A stretch of DNA of 64,000 nucleotides from Desulfallas thermosapovorans DSM 6562. Lineage in GTDB: Bacteria; Bacillota; Desulfotomaculia; Desulfotomaculales; Desulfallaceae. The stretch's first letter is position 1; each line of letters starts with the position of its first letter. The DNA lies in NCBI RefSeq assembly GCF_008124625.1, contig NZ_VNHM01000008.1:62001-126000 (forward strand), in the 5' to 3' direction. The notes under the pieces are model-generated. The model saw nothing but the letters and a program-made list of their open reading frames with translations. It did no database searches and was not told the origin of the DNA. Positions 16,156 to 25,752 of the stretch are shown piece after piece. The position numbers were made by a program, and so were the translations under genes.

Positions 16156-18036
16156 ATGCTTAAATCAAAGGATGATTTATTAAACCTGTATAAACAAACC
16201 CGAGAGGCTTTGGAACGGGAAAAAATGCGGATATTGATTTGTGCCGGTACAGGCTGCGTGGCCAACGGTTCCCTGGAAGTATATGAGGAATTACAAGATT
16301 TGGTAAAGAAGTATAATTTACCGGTAAAAATACACCTGGTGGAAGAGGTGGGCCATGAACCCTATGCTGTTAATATCAGCGGTTGTCATGGTTTTTGCCA
16401 GATGGGGCCGCTGGTTCGGGTTGAACCCGGTGGTGTTTTCTACCACCACGTGAAAAAAGATGATGTTCAAGAAATAGTTGAAAAACACATTTTAAACAAT
16501 CAACTGGTTGAAAGGTTGTTATACACACATCCCGTAACCGGCCAAACAGTGGCTACACAGGACGAAATACCCTTTTACCAGAAGCAAACCAGGGTAGCAT
16601 TGGAACATTGCGGGCGTATCAATCCCGATGATTTAAATGACTATATCGCCCATGGCGGTTACCAGGCCATTGCCAGGACACTTTTTAATATGACACCGGA
16701 AAAAGTTATAAAGGAAGTGCTGGAATCAGGCTTGAGGGGCCGGGGTGGCGGCGGTTTTCCCACCGGCAGAAAATGGCAGTTTGCTGCATCGGCCCAGGGG
16801 CCAAAAAAATATATCATCTGCAACGGTGACGAGGGGGACCCCGGCGCTTTCATGGATCGAAGCGTGATGGAAGGTGATCCCCACCGGGTTTTGGAAGGTA
16901 TGATGATAGCCGGTTTTGCCATTGGTGCCGATGAAGGTTATGTGTACGTGCGCGCCGAATACCCGCTGGCTGTAAAACGATTGAAGCGGGCAGTGGCGGA
17001 AGCTGAAAAAGCGGGCCTTTTAGGGGACAATATTCTAAACAGTGGTTTTTCATTTAAAGTCAATATCAAAGAGGGTGCCGGGGCGTTCGTTTGTGGTGAG
17101 GAAACCGCCCTGATTGCTTCTATAGAAGGGGAGCGGGGTATGCCCAGACCGCGCCCGCCTTTCCCGGCCAATAAAGGGTTATGGGGTTGTCCTACCATTA
17201 TAAATAACGTAGAGACGCTGGCCAATTTGCCGTCTATTATCCTTAAGGGTGGTAAATGGTTCAGGGGTTTTGGCACTGAATGCAGTCCCGGTACAAAGAC
17301 TTTTGCTTTAGCCGGTCAGGTGGCCCACACCGGTCTGGTGGAAATACCAATGGGTATGAGTTTGCGGGAAATAGTCTTTGAAATCGGCGGCGGGTTAAGG
17401 GAAAATAAAAAATTCAAAGCGGTGCAAATCGGAGGCCCGTCGGGGGGTTGTTTAACAAAGGACCACCTGGATTTATCCCTTGACTATGATGAACTGAGAA
17501 AAGCAGGGGCTATGATTGGTTCCGGTGGTTTGGTGGTCATGGGCGAGGATACCTGTATGGTGGAAGTGGCCAAGTTTTTCATGGGTTTCGTGCAAAACGA
17601 ATCCTGCGGCAAGTGTGTTCCCTGCCGCGAGGGCACTAAAAGGATGCTGGAAATACTAACTGCCATTACCGAGGGCAGGGCCGGCGAGGAAGATTTGCTG
17701 CTTTTGGAGGAATTGGCCCTGGCGGTTCAAGATGGTTCATTATGCGGGCTGGGCAAAACAGCCCCGAACCCGGTGCTGACCACCCTGAAATATTTTAGAG
17801 ACGAGTATATGGCCCATATCAGGGATAAAAAGTGCCCGGCCGGTGTTTGCAAAGCCCTGTTGGACTATCATATCGATCAGGACAAGTGCAAGGGGTGCGG
17901 GCTCTGTGCCAAGGTATGTCCGGCCGAAGCCATCACGGGAAATAAAAAAGAACCGCACGTCATTGAAGTGGAGAAATGTCTGAAATGCGGCACATGTATG
18001 GAGAAATGCAAATTTAATGCTATTTACACGGCTTGA
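16156..18036 (+). CDS. hydB: NuoF-like FMN/NADH-binding subunit of [FeFe] hydrogenase
   Basis: 626 residues, cytoplasmic. In order: an N-terminal thioredoxin-like [2Fe-2S] domain (CAGTGCVANGS, then CHGFCQMGPL); the NADH/FMN domain with GRGGGGFPTGRKW (about 196-208) and GDEGDPGAFMDRS; the SLBB domain; a [4Fe-4S] site ESCGKCVPCREGTKRM (about 480); and a C-terminal two-cluster ferredoxin with CKGCGLCAKVCP and CLKCGTCMEKC. This is the HydB/HndC architecture in bifurcating hydrogenases, including the extra C-terminal clusters. Between the NuoE-like and catalytic genes with short gaps. Confidence 0.95.
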   Translation: MLKSKDDLLNLYKQTREALEREKMRILICAGTGCVANGSLEVYEELQDLVKKYNLPVKIHLVEEVGHEPYAVNISGCHGFCQMGPLVRVEPGGVFYHHVKKDDVQEIVEKHILNNQLVERLLYTHPVTGQTVATQDEIPFYQKQTRVALEHCGRINPDDLNDYIAHGGYQAIARTLFNMTPEKVIKEVLESGLRGRGGGGFPTGRKWQFAASAQGPKKYIICNGDEGDPGAFMDRSVMEGDPHRVLEGMMIAGFAIGADEGYVYVRAEYPLAVKRLKRAVAEAEKAGLLGDNILNSGFSFKVNIKEGAGAFVCGEETALIASIEGERGMPRPRPPFPANKGLWGCPTIINNVETLANLPSIILKGGKWFRGFGTECSPGTKTFALAGQVAHTGLVEIPMGMSLREIVFEIGGGLRENKKFKAVQIGGPSGGCLTKDHLDLSLDYDELRKAGAMIGSGGLVVMGEDTCMVEVAKFFMGFVQNESCGKCVPCREGTKRMLEILTAITEGRAGEEDLLLLEELALAVQDGSLCGLGKTAPNPVLTTLKYFRDEYMAHIRDKKCPAGVCKALLDYHIDQDKCKGCGLCAKVCPAEAITGNKKEPHVIEVEKCLKCGTCMEKCKFNAIYTA

Positions 18037-18068
18037 GTAACTAAATACAAAAAAGGGAGTGTGTTGAA

Positions 18069-20084
18069 ATGCAAACTGGACAGGTAATAATAGACGGGCA
18101 GGCCGTGGAAATTGCGGGGGCAAAAAACCTGTTGGAATTGGTTCGGCGAATTGGCGTTGAGCTCCCCACCTTTTGCTACCATTCAGAATTAAGTGTATAC
18201 GGTGCCTGCCGCCTTTGCATGGTCGAGGTTGATAAGATGGGTCTGGTTGCCTCTTGCTCCACACCGCCATCCGACGGTATGGTGATTCATACCAACACTG
18301 CGCGTACCAGAAGACTGCGTAAAATGATTCTGGAACTGCTCTTGGCCAACCATGACCGGGAGTGCCCAACTTGTATAAAAAATACCAGCTGCAAACTGCA
18401 AAAACTTGCCAAACAGTACGGAGTAAATAAAATCCGCTTCGGCAGCCGGGATATCAAGCTGCCCATCGATGATTCCAGCTGCAGCATTGTCAAGGATCCC
18501 AATAAATGCATCCTCTGCGGTGATTGTGTGCGCATGTGTAAGGAAATTCAGGGCCTGGGAATTTGGGATTTTGCCTTCCGGGGCAGAAAAACGCAGGTCA
18601 CCACGGCCTTTGGCAAGGAACTGTCGGAGGTTTCCTGCATTAATTGTGGCCAGTGCATAACAGTTTGCCCCACCGGTGCACTGTCGGCCAAGTCGGAAGT
18701 GGAACAAGCCTGGAAAGCTATATTGGATCCGTCCAAGACTGTGGTATTTCAAATCGCCCCGGCAGTACGGGTAGCCCTGGGCGAAGAATTTGGACTACCC
18801 GCGGGTTCGGCAGTTACGGGTAAAGTGGTGGCCGCTTTGAAGAAAATAGGCGCTGACAGGGTTTTCGACACGTTACTGGCGGCGGACCTGACCACCATTG
18901 AAGAATCAATGGAGTTTATGGGCAGGATGAAAAAGGGAGAAAAACTGCCCCTGTTCACCTCTTGCTGTCCGGGTTGGGTGAAATATTGCGAACAGGCCCA
19001 TGCCGACCTTTTAGGCAACGTTTCCAGTTGCCGGTCGCCGCAGCAAATGTTCGGGTCACTGGTAAAGAACCATTATGCCCGAGTTATAGGTAAAGAGCCG
19101 GGAGAGGTGGTATGTATCTCGGTTATGCCCTGCACCGCTAAAAAATTCGAGGCCCAAAGGCCGGAATTTACCACCGCCGGTGTGCGCGATGTGGATATAG
19201 TGCTGACCACCGTTGAACTGGCCCAAATGTTCAAGGAGGCGGGTATTGTCTTTAATGAGCTGGAACCGGCGGGCTTTGACAATCCACTGGGTATGGGCTC
19301 GGGCAGTGCATTGATCTTCGGCGCCTCCGGGGGCGTTATGGAATCGGTGGTACGGTTTGTGTCGGGTTACACCAGTGGTAATGAAATAGGCAGAATTGAC
19401 TTTTATCCGGTACGGGGGATGCAGGGATTAAAAGAAGCCGAGGTTGAAGTTGACGGGCAAAGATTGAAATTAGCGGTGGTTAATGGCATTGCCAACGCCG
19501 AAAAGCTTATTCAGCGCATTAAAAACGGCGAAGCAGACTATCACGCCGTGGAAGTTATGGCCTGTCCCGGCGGGTGCATAGGAGGCGGCGGCCAGCCCGA
19601 GGTTAATGATACCGCCGCCAGGGTACAGCGTTTAAAAACCATCTATAACTTGGACACCATGGAGCAGGTGCATAAGGCACAGGATAATATCTATGTTAAC
19701 CATATTATTAACCAGTGGTTGGGAGGTACGGGCTCGACCACGGCGCACCACGAACTGCATACCCGTTACGTTCCCCGGAGAAGAATAACGGGCAGGCCCA
19801 TAGAATTAACCCAATTGTCGGAAGAGGTCCCGGTTAATGTTTCGGTCTGTGTCGGCACCGGTTGTTATTTGCGCGGCTCCTACGATATACTGAATATGTT
19901 TAAGGATATGATAAATAAATACGGCCTTGAAGGAAAAATCAAGCTAGACGGCACATTCTGCCTGGAAAAATGCGATCAGGGCGTTTCCGTCAGGGTGAAT
20001 GATGAATTAATAACCGGTGTTACCAGGGATAATGCCGAGCGATTATTCAGGACCAGGATAGCTATGCAGGTAGATAGCAAGTAA
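18069..20084 (+). CDS. hydA: [FeFe] hydrogenase catalytic subunit, NAD-linked type
   Basis: 671 residues. N-terminal plant-type [2Fe-2S] (CYHSELSVYGACRLC), His-Cys [4Fe-4S] motif (HDRECPTCIKNTSC), two [4Fe-4S] clusters (CILCGDCVRMC, CINCGQCITVC), then the H-cluster domain. All three signatures are intact: TSCCPGW (proton-relay and ligand Cys), MPCTAKKFEA and ACPGGCIGGGGQP. An extra C-terminal thioredoxin-like [2Fe-2S] domain (CVGTGCYLRGS...CLEKCDQGV, about 585-660) follows. With HydB and HydC it forms the soluble, probably electron-bifurcating hydrogenase. Maturases are encoded at 30.5-34.3 kb. Confidence 0.96.
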   Translation: MQTGQVIIDGQAVEIAGAKNLLELVRRIGVELPTFCYHSELSVYGACRLCMVEVDKMGLVASCSTPPSDGMVIHTNTARTRRLRKMILELLLANHDRECPTCIKNTSCKLQKLAKQYGVNKIRFGSRDIKLPIDDSSCSIVKDPNKCILCGDCVRMCKEIQGLGIWDFAFRGRKTQVTTAFGKELSEVSCINCGQCITVCPTGALSAKSEVEQAWKAILDPSKTVVFQIAPAVRVALGEEFGLPAGSAVTGKVVAALKKIGADRVFDTLLAADLTTIEESMEFMGRMKKGEKLPLFTSCCPGWVKYCEQAHADLLGNVSSCRSPQQMFGSLVKNHYARVIGKEPGEVVCISVMPCTAKKFEAQRPEFTTAGVRDVDIVLTTVELAQMFKEAGIVFNELEPAGFDNPLGMGSGSALIFGASGGVMESVVRFVSGYTSGNEIGRIDFYPVRGMQGLKEAEVEVDGQRLKLAVVNGIANAEKLIQRIKNGEADYHAVEVMACPGGCIGGGGQPEVNDTAARVQRLKTIYNLDTMEQVHKAQDNIYVNHIINQWLGGTGSTTAHHELHTRYVPRRRITGRPIELTQLSEEVPVNVSVCVGTGCYLRGSYDILNMFKDMINKYGLEGKIKLDGTFCLEKCDQGVSVRVNDELITGVTRDNAERLFRTRIAMQVDSK

Positions 20085-20213
20085 TCAAATAATTATCCGC
20101 AGAAAAAGGTTAATTCAAATGCGCCTCGAATATAAAATAATAATGCCGAATGATTGTGTGATAATGTGCAAAGATTTGGTATGTGAAAAATTAGCTGAAA
20201 GAGGTAAGTAGAA

Positions 20214-21935
20214 ATGATTGTGACCAATGAAGCCAGGTGCAGGGACTGTTATCGCTGTCTAAGGGGTTGTCCCGTAAAGGCGATTCGTATTAGTACCAGT
20301 GAGGAAACAGGTGCCCTTTATGCCCGGGTGATCGATGAGCTGTGTTTGAAGGATGCCCGGTGTGTGTTAACCTGTCCCCAGAAAGCCAAAAGAGTTACCT
20401 CCAGCCTGGCTGAGGTCCGTCATTCCATTAAAAACGGAGATTTTTTGGTGGCCAGCGTAGCGCCGTCCTTTGTGGTGGGTTTCCCTCTGGGTGATCCGGG
20501 ACAAATGCCTGCTTTACTACGCAGGCTGGGGTTTAAAAAAGTACAGGAAACCTCAGTGGGAGCCGCTCTGGTGGCCCGGCAGCACTGTCGTATGGGGTTT
20601 GAGCGGGCTTTTATTAGCAGTGCCTGCCCGGTGGTGGTTAATCTGGTTGAACGGCACTACCCGGAGGTGCTTCCTTACCTTGCTCCGGTGGTATCACCAA
20701 TGATAGCCCACGGGCGTTACTTGAAGGAATCTTACCCGGGTTGCCAAACTGTTTTTATAGGCCCTTGTGCGGCGAAAAAGGATGAGGCGCTAGTAAATGG
20801 TGTAGATGATGCCATCGACTATGTGCTTGGTTTTGACGAGCTCTGGGAATGGGTTCTGGAGGAAAATATAGACACTGTCGGCCTGGCAGCGGATGAATTT
20901 GACGGTCCGAGGCCGGGCCTGGCCAGACTGTTCCCCATTGACGGGGGTATGCTCAAGACGGTGGGTGTCCCGAAACAGGCCGATGAAAGATTTGTAACGT
21001 TATCCGGGCTGCAGAACTGTATAGATTTTATAAAACACTTGGCTTTGGGTGGTAATGTTTTACCGGGTTTGGTGGAATTACTGGCCTGTCCCGGCGGGTG
21101 CATCAACGGCCCACTGATGTTGGGCAGGGACGAGGGCCTGTTTAACAGGCGGCGCAAAGTTATCGAATATCAAAGATCCAGATGTTCATCCGAAGGTGAT
21201 GATACTGCCACCATTACCGATATTGATGTTAAACTTTTGCAAAGAAACTATGTAAACCGCAAAGTGGTGTTACCCGTACCCAGCGAAGCCGAAATTAAAG
21301 AAATACTGGAGCGCTCAGGTAAGTTTGAACCGGAGGATGAATTGAACTGCGGTGCCTGTGGTTTTGATACATGCCGCGACAAGGCCGTTGCCGTATACCA
21401 GGGGAACGCCCAGCCCGAAATGTGTATTCCATACATGCGTAAACGGGCGGAATCCATGTCAAACCGGGTGCTTGGTGTCATGCCCAACGCCGTTGTTATT
21501 TTGGACGATGAACTGATTATTCGGGAAACCAACCCGGCGGCCGGTAGTTTATTTAACCGGTCGATCCGTGAATTAGTGGGACAAAAATTGGATCAATTTT
21601 TAGATATAAGTAGTTTTAGGGAAGTTATCGAAACCGGAAAGATGATTAACCGGACCCGTAATTACGACCAGATAGGTAAAATCGTCAGAGAAATTATTTT
21701 CCCCATGGAAAAGGAAAAAAGCATAGTGGGAATTCTGGTTGACATAACGGCAGAAAAAAGGCGTCACGAGCAATACGAACTGGTAAAAGGGCAGACCATA
21801 TCACGGGCCCAGGAAGTTATTACCAAGCAAATGACTGTAGCCCAGGAGATTGCCGGGCTTTTGGGAGAAACAACAGCGGAAACCAAGGTTCTTTTAACTA
21901 AATTGATTGAATTGATGCAAGAGGATCCTTTTTAA
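20214..21935 (+). CDS. Sensory-type [FeFe] hydrogenase-like protein with Fe-S and PAS domains
   Basis: 573 residues. An N-terminal two-cluster ferredoxin (CRDCYRCLRGCP...CVLTCP) precedes an H-cluster-type domain whose three motifs read SSACPVVV, GPCAAKKDEA and ACPGGCINGP. The proton-relay Cys of the usual TSCCP is Ala, while the cluster-ligand Cys is kept. A Fes/4Fe-4S domain (LNCGACGFDTCRDKAVAVYQG, about 375-400) and a PAS domain (about 420-520, MPNAVVILDDELIIRETNPAAGSLF) complete it. This is the pattern of HydS-type (group C) putative H2 sensors, not turnover enzymes. It is 129 bp after hydA and followed by a PP2C phosphatase, suggesting signal output through dephosphorylation. Confidence 0.88.
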   Translation: MIVTNEARCRDCYRCLRGCPVKAIRISTSEETGALYARVIDELCLKDARCVLTCPQKAKRVTSSLAEVRHSIKNGDFLVASVAPSFVVGFPLGDPGQMPALLRRLGFKKVQETSVGAALVARQHCRMGFERAFISSACPVVVNLVERHYPEVLPYLAPVVSPMIAHGRYLKESYPGCQTVFIGPCAAKKDEALVNGVDDAIDYVLGFDELWEWVLEENIDTVGLAADEFDGPRPGLARLFPIDGGMLKTVGVPKQADERFVTLSGLQNCIDFIKHLALGGNVLPGLVELLACPGGCINGPLMLGRDEGLFNRRRKVIEYQRSRCSSEGDDTATITDIDVKLLQRNYVNRKVVLPVPSEAEIKEILERSGKFEPEDELNCGACGFDTCRDKAVAVYQGNAQPEMCIPYMRKRAESMSNRVLGVMPNAVVILDDELIIRETNPAAGSLFNRSIRELVGQKLDQFLDISSFREVIETGKMINRTRNYDQIGKIVREIIFPMEKEKSIVGILVDITAEKRRHEQYELVKGQTISRAQEVITKQMTVAQEIAGLLGETTAETKVLLTKLIELMQEDPF

Positions 21936-21959
21936 GACTGAAGGGAGAACCGCGGTTAA

Positions 21960-23108
21960 ATGGATATTTGTGTTGAAATCGGTACTGCTCAATTGAATAA
22001 AAAGGGTGAAGAACTCTGCGGTGACAGCATTGAAATTACCAGCAGCGGGGATGATCACATTGTTGTTGTGGCGGATGGTCTGGGAAGCGGAGTCAAAGCC
22101 AATATCCTTTCCAGGCTTACGGCCAAAACAGCCGGCACCATGCTGCAAATGGGCGGTTCTATAGATGATGTTATGGAAACCCTTGCTCACACCTTGCCGA
22201 TTTGTAAGGTGAGAAAGCTGGCCTACAGCACCTTCACTGTATTGCGAGTGGCAGGGGACGGTAACGCTCACTTGATTGAGTATGAAAACCCACCCTGTTT
22301 TTGCGGCCATGGTAACGGGCTGGTTAATTTAAAGAAAACCGAGAGAATTCTGGATGGCAAGGCTATCCGGGAATCAAATTTTGTACTGGGTGAGCATGAT
22401 TGGTTGGTAATGATCACCGATGGAGTACTGCACGCCGGGGTGGGTAAAGTTTGGAACCTGGGTTGGGGTTGGGACAGGGTTGGTCTATATCTGACCCAAA
22501 CTTATAACCCATCCCAAAAGGCGGCGGATTGGGCGGGGGAGATTGCTCGTTTATGCAATAACATTTACGGCGGACAGCCCGGTGACGATGCCAGTATAGC
22601 CGTTGTAAAAACGCGCAGGCCGAATAATGTTGTAGTGCTCATCGGTCCACCACGAAATAAAGACGATGATGACATGGTGGTGGACAAATTTATGCGTTCC
22701 GGAGGAATTAAGGTTGTCTGTGGTGGTACCACCGGTAATATAGTGGGAAGAGTATTGGGCCGGGAAGTACGGGTAGATCTTTCATCCCGCAGCCACCGGG
22801 TGCCGCCCATTGGTATAATTCCGGGCATAGATCTGGTTACCGAAGGTGCCGTTACACTGGTGGATGCCCTTGACAAGTTAAAAGGGAGTCCTGGTCCGAA
22901 TAGCTTTAAAGGTAAAGACGGGGCTAGCAGGTTAGCGTCCGTATTATATAACGCCGATAGTGTGCACTTTATGGTTGGAACCGCAACTAATCCAGGTCTA
23001 TACGGTGAGGGTGTGCCCAACATCTACGTATATAAGGAGTTTATCATACGGGATTTGATCAGGCTCTTGAGGGATACCGGCAAAAATGTGACCGAGGAAT
23101 ATTTTTAA
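21960..23108 (+). CDS. SpoIIE/RsbU-type PP2C protein phosphatase
   Basis: 382 residues. The N-terminal half (about 1-215) is a PP2C-like domain with metal-site motifs GDSIEI, VVVADGLGSGVKANILS, MITDGVLHAGVG and GQPGDDASIAVVK. The C-terminal half is a separate, unassigned alpha/beta region beginning VLIGPPRNKDDDDMVVDKFMRSGGIKVVCGG. Phosphatases of this layout commonly neighbour HydS-like proteins in Clostridia. The inferred role is to dephosphorylate a regulator in response to the sensor encoded upstream. Same operon as neighbours by close spacing. Confidence 0.88.
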   Translation: MDICVEIGTAQLNKKGEELCGDSIEITSSGDDHIVVVADGLGSGVKANILSRLTAKTAGTMLQMGGSIDDVMETLAHTLPICKVRKLAYSTFTVLRVAGDGNAHLIEYENPPCFCGHGNGLVNLKKTERILDGKAIRESNFVLGEHDWLVMITDGVLHAGVGKVWNLGWGWDRVGLYLTQTYNPSQKAADWAGEIARLCNNIYGGQPGDDASIAVVKTRRPNNVVVLIGPPRNKDDDDMVVDKFMRSGGIKVVCGGTTGNIVGRVLGREVRVDLSSRSHRVPPIGIIPGIDLVTEGAVTLVDALDKLKGSPGPNSFKGKDGASRLASVLYNADSVHFMVGTATNPGLYGEGVPNIYVYKEFIIRDLIRLLRDTGKNVTEEYF

Positions 23109-23145
23109 ATGGCTGGAATTAAGCGGGGAGGGGAACACATAAACA

Positions 23146-23646
23146 ATGCAGGAAAAGCATTTAAACTGCGGTAATAAGGCAAGGCTGACCGGCGACATTG
23201 AAGGTATGGTTGAAAAAATAATAAATAAACATCAAGACAAGCCGGACGGGCTTTACCTGGTGCTTCAGGACGTGCAGGATTTACTGGGCACGATATCCGA
23301 GGCGGTTTTACACCAAATTGCCGGTAGTTTTGGTTTGCAGCCCAAAGATGTGTCGGGGATGATTAATTACTTCCCTTTAATTAAGCCTGCCCCGCCTGCT
23401 AAATACAAAATTAGTGTTTGCCTGGGAACAAACTGTTATCTGCATGGTTCCGCCCGTTTATTGGAGCGTTTAAGCCAGGAGCTGGCTCTGGAACCGGGGG
23501 AAACTTCGCCGGACGGGAAGTTTTCACTGGAAGTTGTGCGCTGCCTGGGCTCTTGCGCTCTCAGCCCGGTTATAATGATCAATGATGTAATATACCCCCG
23601 GGTGGAATTGGACAAAATAGCAGAAATTTTAAATTCCTGCGAATAA
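23146..23646 (+). CDS. Second NuoE-like [2Fe-2S] protein
   Basis: 166 residues with the same order as HydC: helical N-terminus (YLVLQDVQDLLGTISEAVLHQIAGSFGLQP) then a thioredoxin-like [2Fe-2S] domain with CLGTNCYLHGS and CLGSCALSP. It has no NuoF partner of its own. It ends the hydABC-sensor-phosphatase cluster and may pass electrons to the sensory hydrogenase-like protein or exchange with HydC. SD GGGGAGGGG lies about 15 bases before ATG, rather far. Confidence 0.85.
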   Translation: MQEKHLNCGNKARLTGDIEGMVEKIINKHQDKPDGLYLVLQDVQDLLGTISEAVLHQIAGSFGLQPKDVSGMINYFPLIKPAPPAKYKISVCLGTNCYLHGSARLLERLSQELALEPGETSPDGKFSLEVVRCLGSCALSPVIMINDVIYPRVELDKIAEILNSCE

Positions 23647-24037
23647 TCCCGCCCTCCTGGCCGGTAGGTTTTGAGCTGAATAATTAAACCACCTGTTTAA
23701 TTTTTATATTAACAAGTGCAGCGATTGCTTTTATTATGTTCATCCAGTCTACCAAGGCTTGAACATATACTTTTGTGTTTTATTCTTCCTCAAATATATA
23801 TGGGGAGATTTTTTTGTGTCTTTTTTAAATTTGGTGCATTTTAACAGGACTTTCAACCCTTCAATACCTGGCACCACCGGGAAGTTAATTTTGCATACTT
23901 TTAGAACAGGCTCTGGAAGAACACACTTTAAGCCCGCCTGAGACATTGTGAATTTTAAGATCGGTCTACGGGAGGTTTTTCGCCTTTAAGCGACGAAATA
24001 ATGCGTGGAGACGTATGTATTGCGGGAGGACACTAAA
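23647..24037. other. Gene-free spacer before metNIQ
   Basis: 391 bases. I looked for the S-box (SAM-I) core and the T-box signature that often precede met transport genes and saw neither. A short hairpin TCGCCTTTAAGCGA lies near 23980. One 60-codon ORF (23759-23941) lacks an SD and looks spurious. No clear promoter was found. Confidence 0.5.
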
Positions 24038-25069
24038 TTGATCGAAATTAAAGGTTTAAGCAAAGTTTATGCAACCCCGAACCAGAGAGTTATCGCCCTG
24101 GATAAGGTAAACCTTTCCGTGGAAAAGGGCGAGATATTCGGTATTATCGGTTTAAGCGGGGCGGGTAAAAGTACACTGATCAGGTGTATTAACATGCTGG
24201 AAACCCCCACTGAAGGCTCCATTATAGTGGACGGTCAGGAAATTACCAGCCTGAACAAGCGTGAGCTGCGTATCGCCCGGCAAAAAATCGGTATGATTTT
24301 TCAGCATTTTAATTTACTGTCATCCAGAACGGTCTTTGATAATGTAATGTTTCCACTGGAAATAGCCAGGGTCCCCCGGCAGGAGGCAGCCAAGCGGACC
24401 CGGGAACTCCTGGAACTGGTGGGATTGGCGGATAGGGCAGACGCTTTTCCCAGCCAGCTAAGCGGGGGGCAGAAACAAAGGGTGGGTATTGCCCGGGCTT
24501 TGGCTAACGGTCCTAAATTGCTTTTATCCGATGAGGCCACCTCGGCCCTGGATCCCCAGACCACCAGATCTATCTTACAGCTTTTAAGGGATATTAATCG
24601 CCAGCTTAACCTGACTATTTTACTGATTACCCATGATATGAATGTCATCAAAGAGGTATGTGACCGGGTGGCGGTTATTGATAACTCCCAAATTGTTGAA
24701 GTGGGCGATGTCTTAAGTGTCTTTTCCAGTCCCGGTACACCCACCTCCCGTAGTTTTGTCAATACCGTTATAAGCAGGGAAGTGCCTGCCGAATTGCTGC
24801 ACCGTTCTTGGGCTCAAGGTGAACAGACACATTCCAAGTTTATTCGTATCTCTTTCATCGGTGCTTCGGCCGGGGAACCGGTAATATCATCGATGGTCCG
24901 CAAGTACGGTATTGAGGCCAACATCCTTTACGGTAATGTGGACAGGGTCAAAGACATACCCTTTGGCAACCTGGCCCTGGAATTGATTGGGCCGCCCGGA
25001 GTACTGCAGGAATCGTTGGATTACCTGCGTAGCCGGGGTCTGGAAATCGAGGTGTTAAATAATGCCTGA
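24038..25069 (+). CDS. metN: Methionine ABC transporter ATP-binding protein
   Basis: 343 residues from TTG 24038 (GGGAGG eight bases upstream), the usual MetN length. The longer GTG frame from 24005 has no SD. Walker [10 protein letters not shown], signature [15 protein letters not shown], Walker [14 protein letters not shown] and the H-loop ITHDMNV are followed by the C-terminal NIL/C2 regulatory domain (about 255-340, [35 protein letters not shown]), which binds methionine in MetN. It overlaps metI by eight bases. Imports D/L-methionine with MetI and MetQ. Confidence 0.94.
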   Translation: MIEIKGLSKVYATPNQRVIALDKVNLSVEKGEIFGIIGLSGAGKSTLIRCINMLETPTEGSIIVDGQEITSLNKRELRIARQKIGMIFQHFNLLSSRTVFDNVMFPLEIARVPRQEAAKRTRELLELVGLADRADAFPSQLSGGQKQRVGIARALANGPKLLLSDEATSALDPQTTRSILQLLRDINRQLNLTILLITHDMNVIKEVCDRVAVIDNSQIVEVGDVLSVFSSPGTPTSRSFVNTVISREVPAELLHRSWAQGEQTHSKFIRISFIGASAGEPVISSMVRKYGIEANILYGNVDRVKDIPFGNLALELIGPPGVLQESLDYLRSRGLEIEVLNNA

Positions 25070-25748
25070 AATGCTGGTGAACATGGGCATCAACGGCTGG
25101 CTGGCGGAAAAACTGGTTTTGGCCACCTGGGAAACTATCTACATGGTTTTAACATCCACCGTATTGAGTTATTTGTTCGGACTGCCCCTGGGAGTTATAC
25201 TGGTCATTACCGCCAAAGGCCATATCCTGGAAAGCAATGTAGTAAACCGGGTACTTGGATGGATCATCAATGCCACCAGGTCTATACCCTTTATTATTTT
25301 TTTGATCTTGCTTATTCCCGTTACTCGTTTGATTGTCGGCACATCCATCGGTACAGTGGCTTCCATAGTCCCCCTTACCCTGGCGGCCATTCCCTTTGTG
25401 GCCCGTTTGGTGGAGACTTCCCTGAAGGAGATTGAATGGGGATTGATCGAGGCGGCCCTTTCCATGGGGGCCAATACCTGGACAATAATCTCCAAGGTTT
25501 TATTGCCCGAGGCCAAGCCCTCGCTGTTTTTAGGGGTTGCCATAACAACCATTAACCTGGTCGGTTATTCTGCCATGGCAGGAATTGTAGGAGGAGGTGG
25601 TTTGGGTACACTGGCTTACTATTACGGTTACCAGCGTTATGATAACTCCATCATGTGGGCAACCGTGATAGTCCTGATCGTACTGGTTCAGGGTATTCAA
25701 ATGCTTGGTGATAATCTCGCCGCAAAAGTATCCAACAAAAGGAGGTAA
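25062..25748 (+). CDS. metI: Methionine ABC transporter permease
   Basis: 228 residues with about five membrane helices and the permease EAA-like loop [27 protein letters not shown] (about 125-150). ATG 25062 lies within the end of metN, with GAGGTG upstream. The sequence ([25 protein letters not shown]) is typical of MetI. Confidence 0.93.
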   Translation: MPEMLVNMGINGWLAEKLVLATWETIYMVLTSTVLSYLFGLPLGVILVITAKGHILESNVVNRVLGWIINATRSIPFIIFLILLIPVTRLIVGTSIGTVASIVPLTLAAIPFVARLVETSLKEIEWGLIEAALSMGANTWTIISKVLLPEAKPSLFLGVAITTINLVGYSAMAGIVGGGGLGTLAYYYGYQRYDNSIMWATVIVLIVLVQGIQMLGDNLAAKVSNKRR

Positions 25749-25752
25749 ATTG

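Noticed and set aside
23647-24037. S-box (SAM-I) or T-box leader before metNIQ
   Set aside because: The conserved S-box GA-rich core and the T-box antiterminator signature were looked for and not found.
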